64,000 nucleotides of DNA from JANSYL01 sp965229695 (GTDB taxonomy: Bacteria > Pseudomonadota > Alphaproteobacteria > Rhodobacterales > Rhodobacteraceae): NCBI GenBank assembly GCA_965229695.1, contig OZ245921.1, forward strand, positions 992,001 to 1,056,000, read 5' to 3'. The notes under the pieces were generated by a model. That model worked only from the letters and a program-made list of their open reading frames with translations, was not told the origin of the DNA and made no database searches. The position numbers were made by a program, and so were the translations under genes. This document shows, piece after piece, positions 17,806-26,518 of this stretch (positions within the stretch are counted from its first letter, which is position 1; every line of letters starts with the position of its first letter).

Positions 17806-18138
17806 ATGGATAACAATCTTGATACCTTCTTCGGCGCCCTCGCTGACCCGACCCGCCGGGCCGTCATCGAACGTCTGACGAAAGGCCCCGCCCCGGTGAG
17901 CGAGCTTCACGCCCCCCATGACATGGCGCTGCCCACGTTCCTCAAACACATCACCAAACTGGAAAGCGCGGGCCTGGTGCGGAGCGTGAAAAAGGGCCGC
18001 GTGCGCACCGTTCACATCGAAGCGAGCCCGCTCGCCCAGGCCGAAGACTGGCTCAGCCGACAACGCAAACTTTGGGAGGGTCGCCTCGACCGCCTCCAAT
18101 CCATCGCCGAACGCCTTGAGCGCGGCGGCAATGCCTGA
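17806..18138 (+). CDS. ArsR/SmtB family transcriptional regulator
   Basis: The 110-residue protein is a winged helix-turn-helix regulator: FGALADPTRRAVIERLTKG at the N-terminus, a recognition region LPTFLKHITKLESAGLV and a wing SVKKGRVRTVHIE. It lacks the CxC metal site of true ArsR and belongs to the branch usually encoded beside SRPBCC/AHSA1 proteins. The ATG at 17806 is preferred to upstream alternatives because homologues begin just before FFGALADPTR. It is followed by two such SRPBCC genes, which it probably co-regulates, and preceded by an inverted repeat. Confidence 0.88.
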   Translation: MDNNLDTFFGALADPTRRAVIERLTKGPAPVSELHAPHDMALPTFLKHITKLESAGLVRSVKKGRVRTVHIEASPLAQAEDWLSRQRKLWEGRLDRLQSIAERLERGGNA

Positions 18139-18158
18139 ACCCAGAAAGGACTGCCCCC

Positions 18159-18617
18159 ATGAAACCGAACACCTCTGAACTAAACCTGCAGCGGACGATT
18201 GCGGTGTCGCCCGACCGGCTCTGGCACTTGTTGACCGATGCGCAGATGCGCGAGCTGTGGGGCGCCCCAAGCGAGGAGATGGTACTGACCATGGAGGTCA
18301 CCGATTTGACCGAAGGCGGGCTTGAGCGCCACCGCTGCGGCCCTAAGGAGGCGCCGGAGTTTGAAATCGAAACCCGGTGGTACAGCATCCAAGCCCCCGA
18401 AATGGCCTGTTTCACTGAAACGCTGGTCATGGGCGGGCACCGGATTTTCACCAGCCTTGTCACCTATGGCCTGACACCGGCGGATCAGGGCACACAACTT
18501 GACGTCACCGTGGCCCTGTCTGGCTTTAGCGACGAAGACATGCGCGGTGAGGTCGAAGCGGGCTGGACGGCCGGGCTCGCCAGTCTTGAAAAACTCGCAG
18601 CCAAAGAAGCGGCCTAG
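18159..18617 (+). CDS. SRPBCC (AHSA1-like) domain protein 1
   Basis: This 152-residue protein has the START-like AHSA1 pattern: ELNLQRTIAVSPDRLWHLLTD at the start, a central WYSIQAPEMACFTE strand region and a C-terminal long helix (EDMRGEVEAGWTAGLASLEKL). These proteins form a helix-grip pocket that binds hydrophobic ligands or client proteins; the ligand is unknown. AAAGG before the ATG serves as ribosome site. It lies 20 bp after the ArsR-type gene and shares a fold with the next gene. Confidence 0.85.
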   Translation: MKPNTSELNLQRTIAVSPDRLWHLLTDAQMRELWGAPSEEMVLTMEVTDLTEGGLERHRCGPKEAPEFEIETRWYSIQAPEMACFTETLVMGGHRIFTSLVTYGLTPADQGTQLDVTVALSGFSDEDMRGEVEAGWTAGLASLEKLAAKEAA

Positions 18618-18659
18618 AGATGTCCTCCGCCCACCGTTTTCATCCATCAGAGAATCATC

Positions 18660-19136
18660 ATGTTCGAGATTGATCCAGATTTGGACCTGCACATCGAACG
18701 CCTTATGCGCTGCCGACCTGAAACGATCTGGCGCTGCTGGGCCGAACCTGAACTGTTCAAACAATGGTTCACACCGCCAACGGTCAAGGTGATCGACGCC
18801 CAGAACGATCTGCGGCCCGGTGGGCGGGCCTTCAATGTGATGCAGCTACAAGATGGCACCACCATGCCAAATGATGGCAGCTTCATCCTGGCCGAACCCT
18901 ATCGCCGATTGATTTACACCGATGCGCTATTGGCCGGGTTCCGGCCCAGCCCCAATGCCCCCTTTATGACCGTTGATCTGCGCCTTATCCCGCAGCCGGG
19001 CGGCCAAACGCTTTATGCCGCGCATATCATGCATAGCAGCGCAGAAAATCGGGCCCAGCATGAAGAGATGGGCTTTGCCGAGGGATGGGGCACGACGCTG
19101 GCGCAGTTGGCGGCGCTGGTTGAGACGCTTGAATGA
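18660..19136 (+). CDS. SRPBCC (AHSA1-like) domain protein 2
   Basis: The 158-residue protein is a second AHSA1-type SRPBCC member with DLHIERLMRCRPETIWRCW, KQWFTPPTVKVIDA and a C-terminal helix HEEMGFAEGWGTTLAQLAAL, the last two being family hallmarks. It is about 40 bp downstream of the first SRPBCC gene, with which it shares only the fold, so the pair is probably an old duplication. The ArsR-SRPBCC-SRPBCC cluster ends at a short hairpin just after this gene. Confidence 0.85.
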   Translation: MFEIDPDLDLHIERLMRCRPETIWRCWAEPELFKQWFTPPTVKVIDAQNDLRPGGRAFNVMQLQDGTTMPNDGSFILAEPYRRLIYTDALLAGFRPSPNAPFMTVDLRLIPQPGGQTLYAAHIMHSSAENRAQHEEMGFAEGWGTTLAQLAALVETLE

Positions 19137-19144
19137 TAGGGCTG

Positions 19145-19161
19145 CGCCCGAAATTCGGGCG
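19145..19161 (+). terminator. Short hairpin after the SRPBCC operon
   Basis: CGCCCGA (19145-19151) and TCGGGCG (19155-19161) form a 7-bp stem with a 3-nt loop, followed by only three T. It sits 9 bp after the stop codon, so it is a weak candidate intrinsic terminator. Confidence 0.45.
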
Positions 19162-19175
19162 TTTGCCTGATTAAT

Positions 19176-19183
19176 TTGCGCAA
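19176..19183. promoter_or_regulatory. Small palindrome in the xdhA upstream region
   Basis: TTGCGCAA is the only symmetric element noticed in the 186-bp gap before xdhA, in a locally A+T-rich patch (ATTAATTTGCGCAAT). It could be a regulator half-site for the purine locus, but an 8-bp palindrome is weak evidence. Confidence 0.2.
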
Positions 19184-19322
19184 TCCGGGCCGTTTTCCTT
19201 GAAATTCGCACCTGGCCCGGCTTTGCTGGCGAGCGGTCAGACAGGGAACGGGGCCGCCTTCTACGCCGCATCGAAGGCCGGACGACCCCCCGAACACTCG
19301 GTAAGGCGGCGGGCTGAATTTC

Positions 19323-20705
19323 ATGGGCATCCGGTTTCTTTTGAACGGGGAACCGCAGGACGTCACGGTCGACGCGACCATGACTCTGCTAGATTGGCTG
19401 CGCGAAAAACGCCGCCTGACCGGCACCAAAGAAGGCTGTAACGAGGGCGATTGCGGGGCCTGCACAGTGATGGTCACCGACGCCGATGGAGCGCGAGCGC
19501 TGAACGCCTGTATCCTTTTCATGCCGCAGCTTGAGGGCAAAGCCGTGCGCACCGTCGAGGGTATCGCGGGCCCCGAGGGGCAGATGCATCCGGTGCAAGA
19601 GGCCATGATTGCCGAACATGGCAGCCAATGCGGGTTCTGCACGCCGGGCTTTGTGGTTTCCATGGCGGTGGCGCATACAAACGGTGCGACGGATCATGAC
19701 GATCAACTCGCCGGCAACCTCTGCCGCTGCACTGGCTATGCACCCATCATTCGCGCCGCCAAAGCGGCCGAGGCAGCACCGGTTCCCGATTGGATGACCG
19801 GCGATGCCGACACGCTGGAGGTGCTGAAGCTGGAGGGCGGCAAGGGCGATGCGCCTTTTGCACCCAACACGGTTGATGACTTGGCAGAGTGGTATCTGGC
19901 AAACCCCGACGCGACCCTGATCGCCGGGGCGACCGATGTGGGGCTTTGGGTGACCAAGGGCCTGCGCGATCTGGCCCCGGTCGCGTTTCTGAATCAATGT
20001 GATGAGCTAAAGGGCATTGTTGACGATAGCGAAACAATCCGCATCGGGGCGATGACCAGCCTGACCGATGTGATGCCGATGATGGCAGAGCGTCACCCCA
20101 GTTTTGCCGAGATGATCCGGCGCTACGGGTCGGTGCAGGTGCGCAATGCCGCAACCATCGGGGGTAATATCGCCAATGGCTCCCCCATCGGGGATAGTCC
20201 CCCGGCGCTGATCGCCCTGGGCGCAACACTGCATCTGCGGCGCGGGGCGGAACGGCGCAGCCTTCCGCTGGAAGATTTCTTTCTCGAGTATGGCAAACAA
20301 GATCGGGCAGCGGGGGAGTTTGTCGAGGCCATCTCGATCCCCGTGCAAGATGACAATCTGAAATGCTACAAGATCTCGAAACGGTTCGATCAGGATATCT
20401 CCGCCGTTTGTGGCTGCTTCAATATCGCGGTGGTCGATGGTGTGGTCGCTGACGCGCGCATTGCGTTTGGCGGGATGGCGGGCACCCCCAAACGCGCCGC
20501 GACGGTCGAGGCCACGCTTATCGGGGCCGCCTGGACGCATGAAACGGTGGCCGCCGCCGCATCGGCCTTTGACCAAGACTTCGCGCCGCTGTCCGACATG
20601 CGTGCCTCTGCCGCCTATCGGTTGGATGTCGCCAAGGGCCTGCTGCAGCGATGCTTCTTAGAAAGCAAAGGCCATAGCGCCCATGTCTTGGAGGTGCGGG
20701 CATGA
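19323..20705 (+). CDS. xdhA: Xanthine dehydrogenase small subunit (2Fe-2S and FAD domains)
   Basis: XdhA passes electrons from the molybdenum centre of XdhB through two [2Fe-2S] clusters and FAD to NAD+. The plant-type ferredoxin domain has CNEGDCGAC at residues 39-47 and a further Cys near 63; the second cluster domain has CGFCTPGF and NLCRCTGYAP between residues about 101 and 140. The FAD-binding domain follows, with LIAGATDVGLWV and TIGGNIANGSPIGDSPPALIA. At 460 residues it is close to the usual bacterial length. It overlaps xdhB as ATGA (20702-20705) and opens the purine locus. The reaction assigned (hypoxanthine to xanthine to urate) rests on the family and on the transporter next door. 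Confidence 0.95.
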   Translation: MGIRFLLNGEPQDVTVDATMTLLDWLREKRRLTGTKEGCNEGDCGACTVMVTDADGARALNACILFMPQLEGKAVRTVEGIAGPEGQMHPVQEAMIAEHGSQCGFCTPGFVVSMAVAHTNGATDHDDQLAGNLCRCTGYAPIIRAAKAAEAAPVPDWMTGDADTLEVLKLEGGKGDAPFAPNTVDDLAEWYLANPDATLIAGATDVGLWVTKGLRDLAPVAFLNQCDELKGIVDDSETIRIGAMTSLTDVMPMMAERHPSFAEMIRRYGSVQVRNAATIGGNIANGSPIGDSPPALIALGATLHLRRGAERRSLPLEDFFLEYGKQDRAAGEFVEAISIPVQDDNLKCYKISKRFDQDISAVCGCFNIAVVDGVVADARIAFGGMAGTPKRAATVEATLIGAAWTHETVAAAASAFDQDFAPLSDMRASAAYRLDVAKGLLQRCFLESKGHSAHVLEVRA

Positions 20706-23146
20706 GCGTGCATAAGCCCTTGCCCCATGACGCCGCGCCGCTGCATGTGACCGGTGGCGCGCGCTATGTGGATGATATTCCAACGCCTGACGGCTGCTTG
20801 CACCTAGCCTTTGGCCTTAGCCAGATCGCCCACGGGCGGATCAAAGATCTGGACCTGTCCGCCGTGCGTTCGGCCCCTGGTGTTGTGTTGGTGCTGAGCG
20901 GGGCGGAGCTTGACCCGATCCCCGATTGCTCGCCATCGGCCCATGACGAGCCGCTTTTGTCGGATGGCTCGGTGCACTACCTGGGCCAACCCTTGTTCCT
21001 GGTTGCCGCACACACGCATCTGCAGGCGCGCAAGGCGGCGGCGCTGGCGCGCGTCAGCTATGAAGAGGCGCCAGCGATCCTGTCGATTGACGAGGCGCTG
21101 GCCGCTGGATCGATCTTTGAAGACGGGCCGCGCGTCTATGGCAAAGGCGATGTGGAAACCGCCCTGGCCGGGGCCGAACATGTTCTGGACGGTCAGATCG
21201 AGATCGGCGGGCAGGAACACTTCTATCTGGAAGGACAAGCCGCGCTGGCCTTGCCGCAGGAGGGTGGCGACATGATCGTGCATTCCTCCAGCCAGCATCC
21301 AACCGAGATTCAGCACAAAGTGGCCGATGCGATTGGGCGGCCCATGCATAGCGTGCGGGTCGAGGTGCGGCGCATGGGCGGCGGGTTTGGTGGCAAGGAA
21401 AGCCAGGGCAATCATCTGGCGATTGCCTGCGCCCTAGTCGCAGATCGCACCGGCCAGCCCGCCAAGATGCGCTACGATCGCGACGATGATTTCATGGTGA
21501 CCGGCAAACGCCACGATGCGCGGATTGCGTACCGCGTCGGGTTTGACGGCGACGGCCGGATCGCTGGGGTGGATTTCACCCAGATGATCCGCTGCGGCTG
21601 GTCGATGGACCTTTCGCTGCCAGTCGCCGACCGCGCGATGCTGCATGCGGATAACGCCTATGACCTGCCGAGTTGCCGCATCACCTCGCACCGGTTGCGG
21701 ACCCATACGCAAAGCGCCACCGCCTTTCGCGGCTTTGGCGGGCCGCAAGGCATGGTGGGGATCGAGCGGGTGCTGGATCATATCGCGCATCATTTGGGGC
21801 GCGATCCGTTGCAGGTGCGGCGCTTGAATTATTATGCCGATGCGCCTGGGGCGGGGGCGGATTCCTCCGGCGGGGATATTTTTGAAACAGAGAAAGGGGG
21901 GCGGCTGGCGAAAGACGGGCTGACCGGGCGCGGCGCGGTAAGGGTTGAGACCGGCGCAGGCGGATCGCAGCGGTTCGGCGGCGCGCATTCGCCCGTACCT
22001 GCGGGGGCCGCGCGCGATGGTGTCACGCCCTATGGGATGGCGGTTGAAGATTTCATCCTGAATGGATTGACCGAGCAGTTGGCAGCAAGCTGTGATTATG
22101 CCGAGCGGCGCGCGGCGACGGCGGCATGGAATGCCGCAAACCCGGTGTTGAAGCGCGGCATCGCCCTGACCCCGGTGAAGTTTGGGATTTCCTTTACGCT
22201 GACCCATTTGAACCAAGCCGGGGCCTTGGTGCATGTGTATCAGGATGGCTCGGTCCATCTGAACCATGGCGGGACCGAGATGGGCCAGGGCCTGTTTCAG
22301 AAAGTGGCGCAGGTGGCGGCGGACCGGTTTGGCGTACCTTTGGAACAGGTCAAGATCACTGCGACCGACACGGGTAAGGTGCCCAATACATCGGCCACGG
22401 CAGCTTCCTCCGGGACGGATTTGAACGGCATGGCCGTGAAGGCCGCCTGTGATGAGATCCGCGCGCGGATCGCCGAGGTCGTGGCCCCCGCTTTGCAAGC
22501 CGATCCGGTGCAGGTGCTGTTTCGCGACGGCCGGGTGGTTGCGGCGGGCGCGGATATGTCGTTCGAGGACGCGGTGCAGCAAACCTATATGGCGCGTGTT
22601 AGCCTCTCGGCGACCGGGTTCTACAAAACACCGAAACTGGAATGGGACCGGATCGCGGGCAGGGGACGCCCGTTCTTTTACTTCGCCTATGGCGCGGCCT
22701 GTTCAGAAGTGGTGATCGATACGCTGACCGGCGAAAACCGCATTCTGCGCACCGATATCCTGCATGATTGCGGACGCTCGCTGAACCCGGCTTTGGACAT
22801 TGGCCAGATCGAAGGCGGCTTTGTGCAAGGGGCGGGGTGGCTAACGACCGAGGAACTGGTCTGGGACGATACCGGGCGGCTGCGCACCCATGCGCCATCG
22901 ACCTATAAAATCCCAGCCTGTTCGGACCGGCCCGATGTGTTCAACGTGGCTTTGTGGGATGGACCGAACCGGGAGGAGTCGATCTATCGCTCCAAAGCGG
23001 TTGGCGAACCGCCATTGATGTTGGGGATCAGCGTGTTGATGGCACTGAGCGACGCTTGCGCCGCCTGCGGGCCGCACTACCCCGACCTCCAAGCCCCAGC
23101 CACAGCCGAAGCGGTTTTGAACGCCGTGAAGCGAGCGGCGGGATGA
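20702..23146 (+). CDS. xdhB: Xanthine dehydrogenase molybdopterin-binding subunit, with an unusual ~50-residue insertion
   Basis: XdhB carries the molybdenum cofactor and hydroxylates xanthine/hypoxanthine. Visible motifs: GGGFGGKESQGNHLA near residue 225, the substrate-pocket loop TAFRGFGGPQGMVGIE near 340 and the catalytic-Glu segment VGEPPLMLGISV near 768. Between NYYADAPG (ending near residue 383) and DGVTPYGMAVEDF (from 439), where relatives that I remember have a short linker, lie about 50 Gly/Arg-rich residues of low complexity. Their DNA begins with a repeat core (21864-21899) found twice elsewhere in intergenic parts of this window. Length without the insert (about 764) fits the family. 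The gene is coupled to xdhA (ATGA) and overlaps xdhC by 4 bp. Whether the enzyme tolerates the insertion is unknown. Confidence 0.94.
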   Translation: MSVHKPLPHDAAPLHVTGGARYVDDIPTPDGCLHLAFGLSQIAHGRIKDLDLSAVRSAPGVVLVLSGAELDPIPDCSPSAHDEPLLSDGSVHYLGQPLFLVAAHTHLQARKAAALARVSYEEAPAILSIDEALAAGSIFEDGPRVYGKGDVETALAGAEHVLDGQIEIGGQEHFYLEGQAALALPQEGGDMIVHSSSQHPTEIQHKVADAIGRPMHSVRVEVRRMGGGFGGKESQGNHLAIACALVADRTGQPAKMRYDRDDDFMVTGKRHDARIAYRVGFDGDGRIAGVDFTQMIRCGWSMDLSLPVADRAMLHADNAYDLPSCRITSHRLRTHTQSATAFRGFGGPQGMVGIERVLDHIAHHLGRDPLQVRRLNYYADAPGAGADSSGGDIFETEKGGRLAKDGLTGRGAVRVETGAGGSQRFGGAHSPVPAGAARDGVTPYGMAVEDFILNGLTEQLAASCDYAERRAATAAWNAANPVLKRGIALTPVKFGISFTLTHLNQAGALVHVYQDGSVHLNHGGTEMGQGLFQKVAQVAADRFGVPLEQVKITATDTGKVPNTSATAASSGTDLNGMAVKAACDEIRARIAEVVAPALQADPVQVLFRDGRVVAAGADMSFEDAVQQTYMARVSLSATGFYKTPKLEWDRIAGRGRPFFYFAYGAACSEVVIDTLTGENRILRTDILHDCGRSLNPALDIGQIEGGFVQGAGWLTTEELVWDDTGRLRTHAPSTYKIPACSDRPDVFNVALWDGPNREESIYRSKAVGEPPLMLGISVLMALSDACAACGPHYPDLQAPATAEAVLNAVKRAAG
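21862..21900 (+). repeat. Interspersed repeat, copy A, inside xdhB
   Basis: The core reads CCTCCGGCGGGG (21864-21875), then ATATTTTTGA, then a purine-rich AAACAGAGAAAGGGG tail. The same element, reverse-oriented, occurs at 29691-29725 and 36990-37028. This copy is translated in frame as part of xdhB (DSSGGDIFETEKGG). Confidence 0.65.
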
Positions 23147-23904
23147 GCGCGATCCGTGTCACCCTGGCCAAGGCCCAAGGCTCCACCCCACGGGCGGCGG
23201 GGACATCGATGTTGGTCTATGCGGATCGGATCGAGGGCACGATCGGTGGCGGCGCTTTGGAATGGGAAGCGATGCGCCAAGCCCGCGCGATGTTGCGCGA
23301 TGGGGGCCGCGAGGCCGAGCGCGTGATGCCCCTGGGCCCGGCTTTGGGCCAGTGCTGCGGCGGGGCCGTCACGCTGCGCTTTGATCGCGCAACCGAAATC
23401 GCGGACCCGCCGGGCGCGCCACTTTGGATTTGGGGGGCGGGCCATGTGGGCCGCGCCATCGTGGCCACCCTGGCCCCATTGCCAGACGTTACAATCACCT
23501 GGGCCGATTTTGCGCAGGATCGCTTTCCTGAGACTGTGCCAGAGCAGGTTGAAACCCTGAGCGCGGCAGAGCTGCCCAGGCTCATGCAACACGCCCCGAT
23601 CCAAGCGCATCATCTGATCCTGACCTATTCGCATGAGGTCGATTTGGCGCTGTGCCACGCGGCGCTCGGTCACGATTTCGTTAGTTGTGGCCTTATCGGC
23701 AGCAGCACCAAATGGGCCCGGTTTCGAAAACGGCTTGGCGAATTAGGGCATTCGCCTGCACAAATTTCGCGCATCACATGCCCAATCGGCGATCCAAAGC
23801 TTGGCAAGCACCCACAAGCCATTGCGATTGGCGTCGGCGCGTGGCTACTGAATAAGCAATTGCACAAAGACTCGGCAGAAATCGCCCGAGTGGGACAGGG
23901 ATGA
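23143..23904 (+). CDS. xdhC: Xanthine dehydrogenase accessory protein XdhC
   Basis: XdhC binds molybdenum cofactor, helps its sulphuration and inserts it into XdhB. The 253-residue protein has GSTPRAAGTSMLVY at residues 13-26, GTIGGGALEWEA near 32, the QCCGGAVTL motif near 71 and a Rossmann-like WGAGHVGRAIV near 104, with CGLIGSSTKWARF further on. The ATG at 23143 overlaps the xdhB stop (ATGA). The N-terminus is about 20 residues shorter than in XdhC proteins I remember; an upstream in-frame start inside xdhB would give unrelated sequence, so the short form is probably real. It is coupled to the ABC ATPase gene by another ATGA. Confidence 0.92.
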   Translation: MSAIRVTLAKAQGSTPRAAGTSMLVYADRIEGTIGGGALEWEAMRQARAMLRDGGREAERVMPLGPALGQCCGGAVTLRFDRATEIADPPGAPLWIWGAGHVGRAIVATLAPLPDVTITWADFAQDRFPETVPEQVETLSAAELPRLMQHAPIQAHHLILTYSHEVDLALCHAALGHDFVSCGLIGSSTKWARFRKRLGELGHSPAQISRITCPIGDPKLGKHPQAIAIGVGAWLLNKQLHKDSAEIARVGQG

Positions 23905-25436
23905 CGGCGCTTCTTGATCTTCAGGGTTTGACCAAGACCTATCCTGGTGTGGTCGCAAATGACGATGTGTCTTTTGCGATCCAACCGGGCGAGGTGCATG
24001 CGCTGTTGGGTGAAAATGGCGCTGGCAAATCCACCCTGGTTAAGATGATCTATGGGTTGGTGAAGCCCGATAGCGGTCAGATGCAGTTGAATGGGGCGGC
24101 CTACACACCGTCGGAACCGCGGGCGGCGCGTGCCTCGGGCGTGGCGATGGTGTTCCAGCATTTTTCGCTGTTCGAGGCGCTATCGGTGGCCGAAAACATC
24201 GCGTTGGGCATGGAAGACCCGCCAAAGCCGCGCGATTTGGCAAAGCGCATTCGCGCCGTTTCCGAGCAATATGGCCTGCCGCTGGACCCAGAACGGTTGG
24301 TTGGCGATCTATCGGCCGGTGAACGCCAGCGGGTCGAGATCATTCGTTGCCTTCTGCAAGACCCGAAGCTGCTGATCATGGATGAACCGACCAGCGTGCT
24401 GACGCCGCAGGAGGTCGAGATCCTGTTCCATACCCTGCGCAAGTTGAGCGCGGAGGGAACGGCGATCTTGTATATTTCGCACAAGCTGGAAGAAATCCGC
24501 GCGCTTTGTGATGAAGCGACGATTTTGCGGCTTGGGAAAAAGGTGGCCACTTGCACGCCAAGCGCGGTCTCTGCCGCCGAAATGGCCGAGTTGATGGTCG
24601 GCAAATCGCTCAGCCAACCGGCGCGGGAGGCAAGCGAACCGGGCGAGGTTCTTTTGCATGTGGCGGGTCTGTCGGTGACACCGGCCACGCCTTTTGGCAC
24701 GCCCCTACGCCATATCGGTTTGGAGGTGCGCGCGGGCGAGGTTTTGGGCATCGGTGGCGTTGCGGGCAACGGTCAGGATGAGTTGCTGGCCGCCTTGTCC
24801 GGCGAAACGCTGGTGGCCCCTGGCGCGATTGAGCTCAAAGGCCAACCCATTGGCAATCTGGGGCCAAACGCCCGGCGCGGCTTGGGCCTGCTCTGCGCGC
24901 CCGAGGAACGGCTGGGCCATGCTGCCGCGCCCGATATGACGCTGAGCGAAAACGCTGTGATGACCGCGCGGCTGCGCCAGGGTCTGGACACCAAGGGCTT
25001 TGTCGATTGGCGCGGCACCCGCAATTTCGCGAAATCTGTGATCGAACGCTTTGATGTCCGCACACCGGGCACCGAGGTTGCCGCCCGCGCCCTATCTGGC
25101 GGCAACCTGCAGAAATTCGTGATCGGGCGCGAGATTTTGCAGGATCCCACGGTTTTGGTGGTCAACCAGCCAACCTGGGGCGTCGATGCCTCCGCCGCTG
25201 CCGCGATCCGCCAGGCGCTGCTGGATTTGGCGCAAAACGGCGCGGCGGTGATTGTGATCAGCCAGGATTTGGACGAGTTGCTGGAAATCTCAGACCGGTT
25301 CTGTGCGCTGAACGAGGGGCGGCTTGGCGCGGCCCGCCCGGCGCGCGGGCTGAGCATGGAAGAAATCGGGCTGATGCTGGGCGGCGCCCATGACATGCAC
25401 GAAGCCACGCCCGAACAGGCAGGAGGGGCGGCATGA
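23901..25436 (+). CDS. ABC transporter ATP-binding protein of a BMP-family nucleoside/nucleobase importer
   Basis: The 511-residue protein has two fused ABC domains, as in sugar and BMP-type nucleoside importers. Domain 1 has Walker A GENGAGKSTLVKMIYG, signature LSAGERQRVEI and Walker B LLIMDEPTSVL. Domain 2 has a degenerate Walker A (GVAGNGQDELLAAL, no Lys), signature ALSGGNLQKFVIGRE and VLVVNQPTWGVD, in which the Walker B Glu is replaced by Gln; this is usual for the second half in the family, so only one site is likely to hydrolyse ATP. It overlaps xdhC (ATGA) and the first permease (ATGA), linking purine uptake directly to xanthine oxidation. Confidence 0.93.
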   Translation: MTALLDLQGLTKTYPGVVANDDVSFAIQPGEVHALLGENGAGKSTLVKMIYGLVKPDSGQMQLNGAAYTPSEPRAARASGVAMVFQHFSLFEALSVAENIALGMEDPPKPRDLAKRIRAVSEQYGLPLDPERLVGDLSAGERQRVEIIRCLLQDPKLLIMDEPTSVLTPQEVEILFHTLRKLSAEGTAILYISHKLEEIRALCDEATILRLGKKVATCTPSAVSAAEMAELMVGKSLSQPAREASEPGEVLLHVAGLSVTPATPFGTPLRHIGLEVRAGEVLGIGGVAGNGQDELLAALSGETLVAPGAIELKGQPIGNLGPNARRGLGLLCAPEERLGHAAAPDMTLSENAVMTARLRQGLDTKGFVDWRGTRNFAKSVIERFDVRTPGTEVAARALSGGNLQKFVIGREILQDPTVLVVNQPTWGVDASAAAAIRQALLDLAQNGAAVIVISQDLDELLEISDRFCALNEGRLGAARPARGLSMEEIGLMLGGAHDMHEATPEQAGGAA

Positions 25437-26518
25437 TCCGGCTGGAAAAACGCCCCACGCCGTCGCGCGGGTGGATCATGGGGGCGCCGGTTCTGGCCGT
25501 GGCCATGACCATGGTCGCTGGCGGTTTCATGTTTGCGGCCCTGGGCCAAGACCCGTTCGAGGCCATTCGCATTATCTTTTGGGATCCGCTGTTTGACGAA
25601 ACCTTTGCCAGCTTTTCCCGACCGCAGCTTTTGGTCAAAGCCGGGCCGCTGATCCTGATCGCCATTGGCTTGTCGCTGGGCTTTCGCGCGGGGATTTGGA
25701 ACATCGGCGCCGAAGGGCAATACATCATTGGCGCGATCTGTGGCGCGGCTTTTGGCTTAGCGCTGTATCCATCGGAAAACGTCCTGATCTTCCCCGGCAT
25801 GATCATCGCGGGCGCGCTTGGCGGGTGGGCCTGGTCGATGATCCCGGCGCTTTTGCGGGCCAGATTCCGAACCAATGAAATCCTGGTCTCTCTGCTTTTG
25901 GTCTATGTGGCCGAGGCGATTTTGGCTTCTGCCGCCACGAACTGGCTGCGTAACCCCGAAGGCGCAGGCTTTCCCGGCAGCCGAAATCTCGCCCGCCATC
26001 CTGGCACCGACAACCCCGAGGTGTTTTTGGGCACCGGCATTCATTGGGGCGTGATCGCCGCCTTCATCGCCGTGATCGCGGCCTATGTCCTGCTGAACCG
26101 GCATATCCTGGGCTATCAAATCAAGCTTGCCGGCCAAGCGCCCCGCGCGGCGCGCTTTGCCGGGGTCAACCCAACCCGGCTGATCATTCTTTGCATGGGC
26201 GTTTCGGGTGCTTTGGCGGGCATGGCAGGCCTGTTCGAGGTTGCGGGTCCGGCGGGCCAAATCAGCATCGATTTCAATGTCGGCTATGGCTTCACCGCCA
26301 TCATCGTGGCCTTCCTGGGCCGTTTGCATCCGATCGGCATCCTGCTGGCCGGGCTGTTGATGGCGCTGACTTATATCGGTGGCGAACTGGCACAATTGAT
26401 GCTGGGTGTTCCAGCCCCGGCCATCCAAGCCTTTCAGGGGATGTTGCTGTTCTTCCTGCTCGCCCTGGATGTGATGGCGAATTACCGGATCAAATGGGGT
26501 CGGGAGGCAAAGGCATGA
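25433..26518 (+). CDS. ABC transporter permease 1 (BMP-type nucleoside/nucleobase importer)
   Basis: The 361-residue integral membrane protein has about ten hydrophobic segments and the binding-protein-dependent permease features of the RbsC/YufP type: LSLGFRAGIWNIGAEGQYIIGAI near residues 80-103, FRTNEILVSLLLVYVAEAIL and GYGFTAIIVAFLGRLHPIGI. It forms the channel with the second permease. Coupled by ATGA to the ATPase before it and to a small membrane protein after it. Confidence 0.92.
   Translation: MIRLEKRPTPSRGWIMGAPVLAVAMTMVAGGFMFAALGQDPFEAIRIIFWDPLFDETFASFSRPQLLVKAGPLILIAIGLSLGFRAGIWNIGAEGQYIIGAICGAAFGLALYPSENVLIFPGMIIAGALGGWAWSMIPALLRARFRTNEILVSLLLVYVAEAILASAATNWLRNPEGAGFPGSRNLARHPGTDNPEVFLGTGIHWGVIAAFIAVIAAYVLLNRHILGYQIKLAGQAPRAARFAGVNPTRLIILCMGVSGALAGMAGLFEVAGPAGQISIDFNVGYGFTAIIVAFLGRLHPIGILLAGLLMALTYIGGELAQLMLGVPAPAIQAFQGMLLFFLLALDVMANYRIKWGREAKA

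Noticed and set aside
21434..22582. 382-codon minus-strand frame inside xdhB
   Set aside because: Antisense shadow of xdhB; composition is atypical and no motif is seen.
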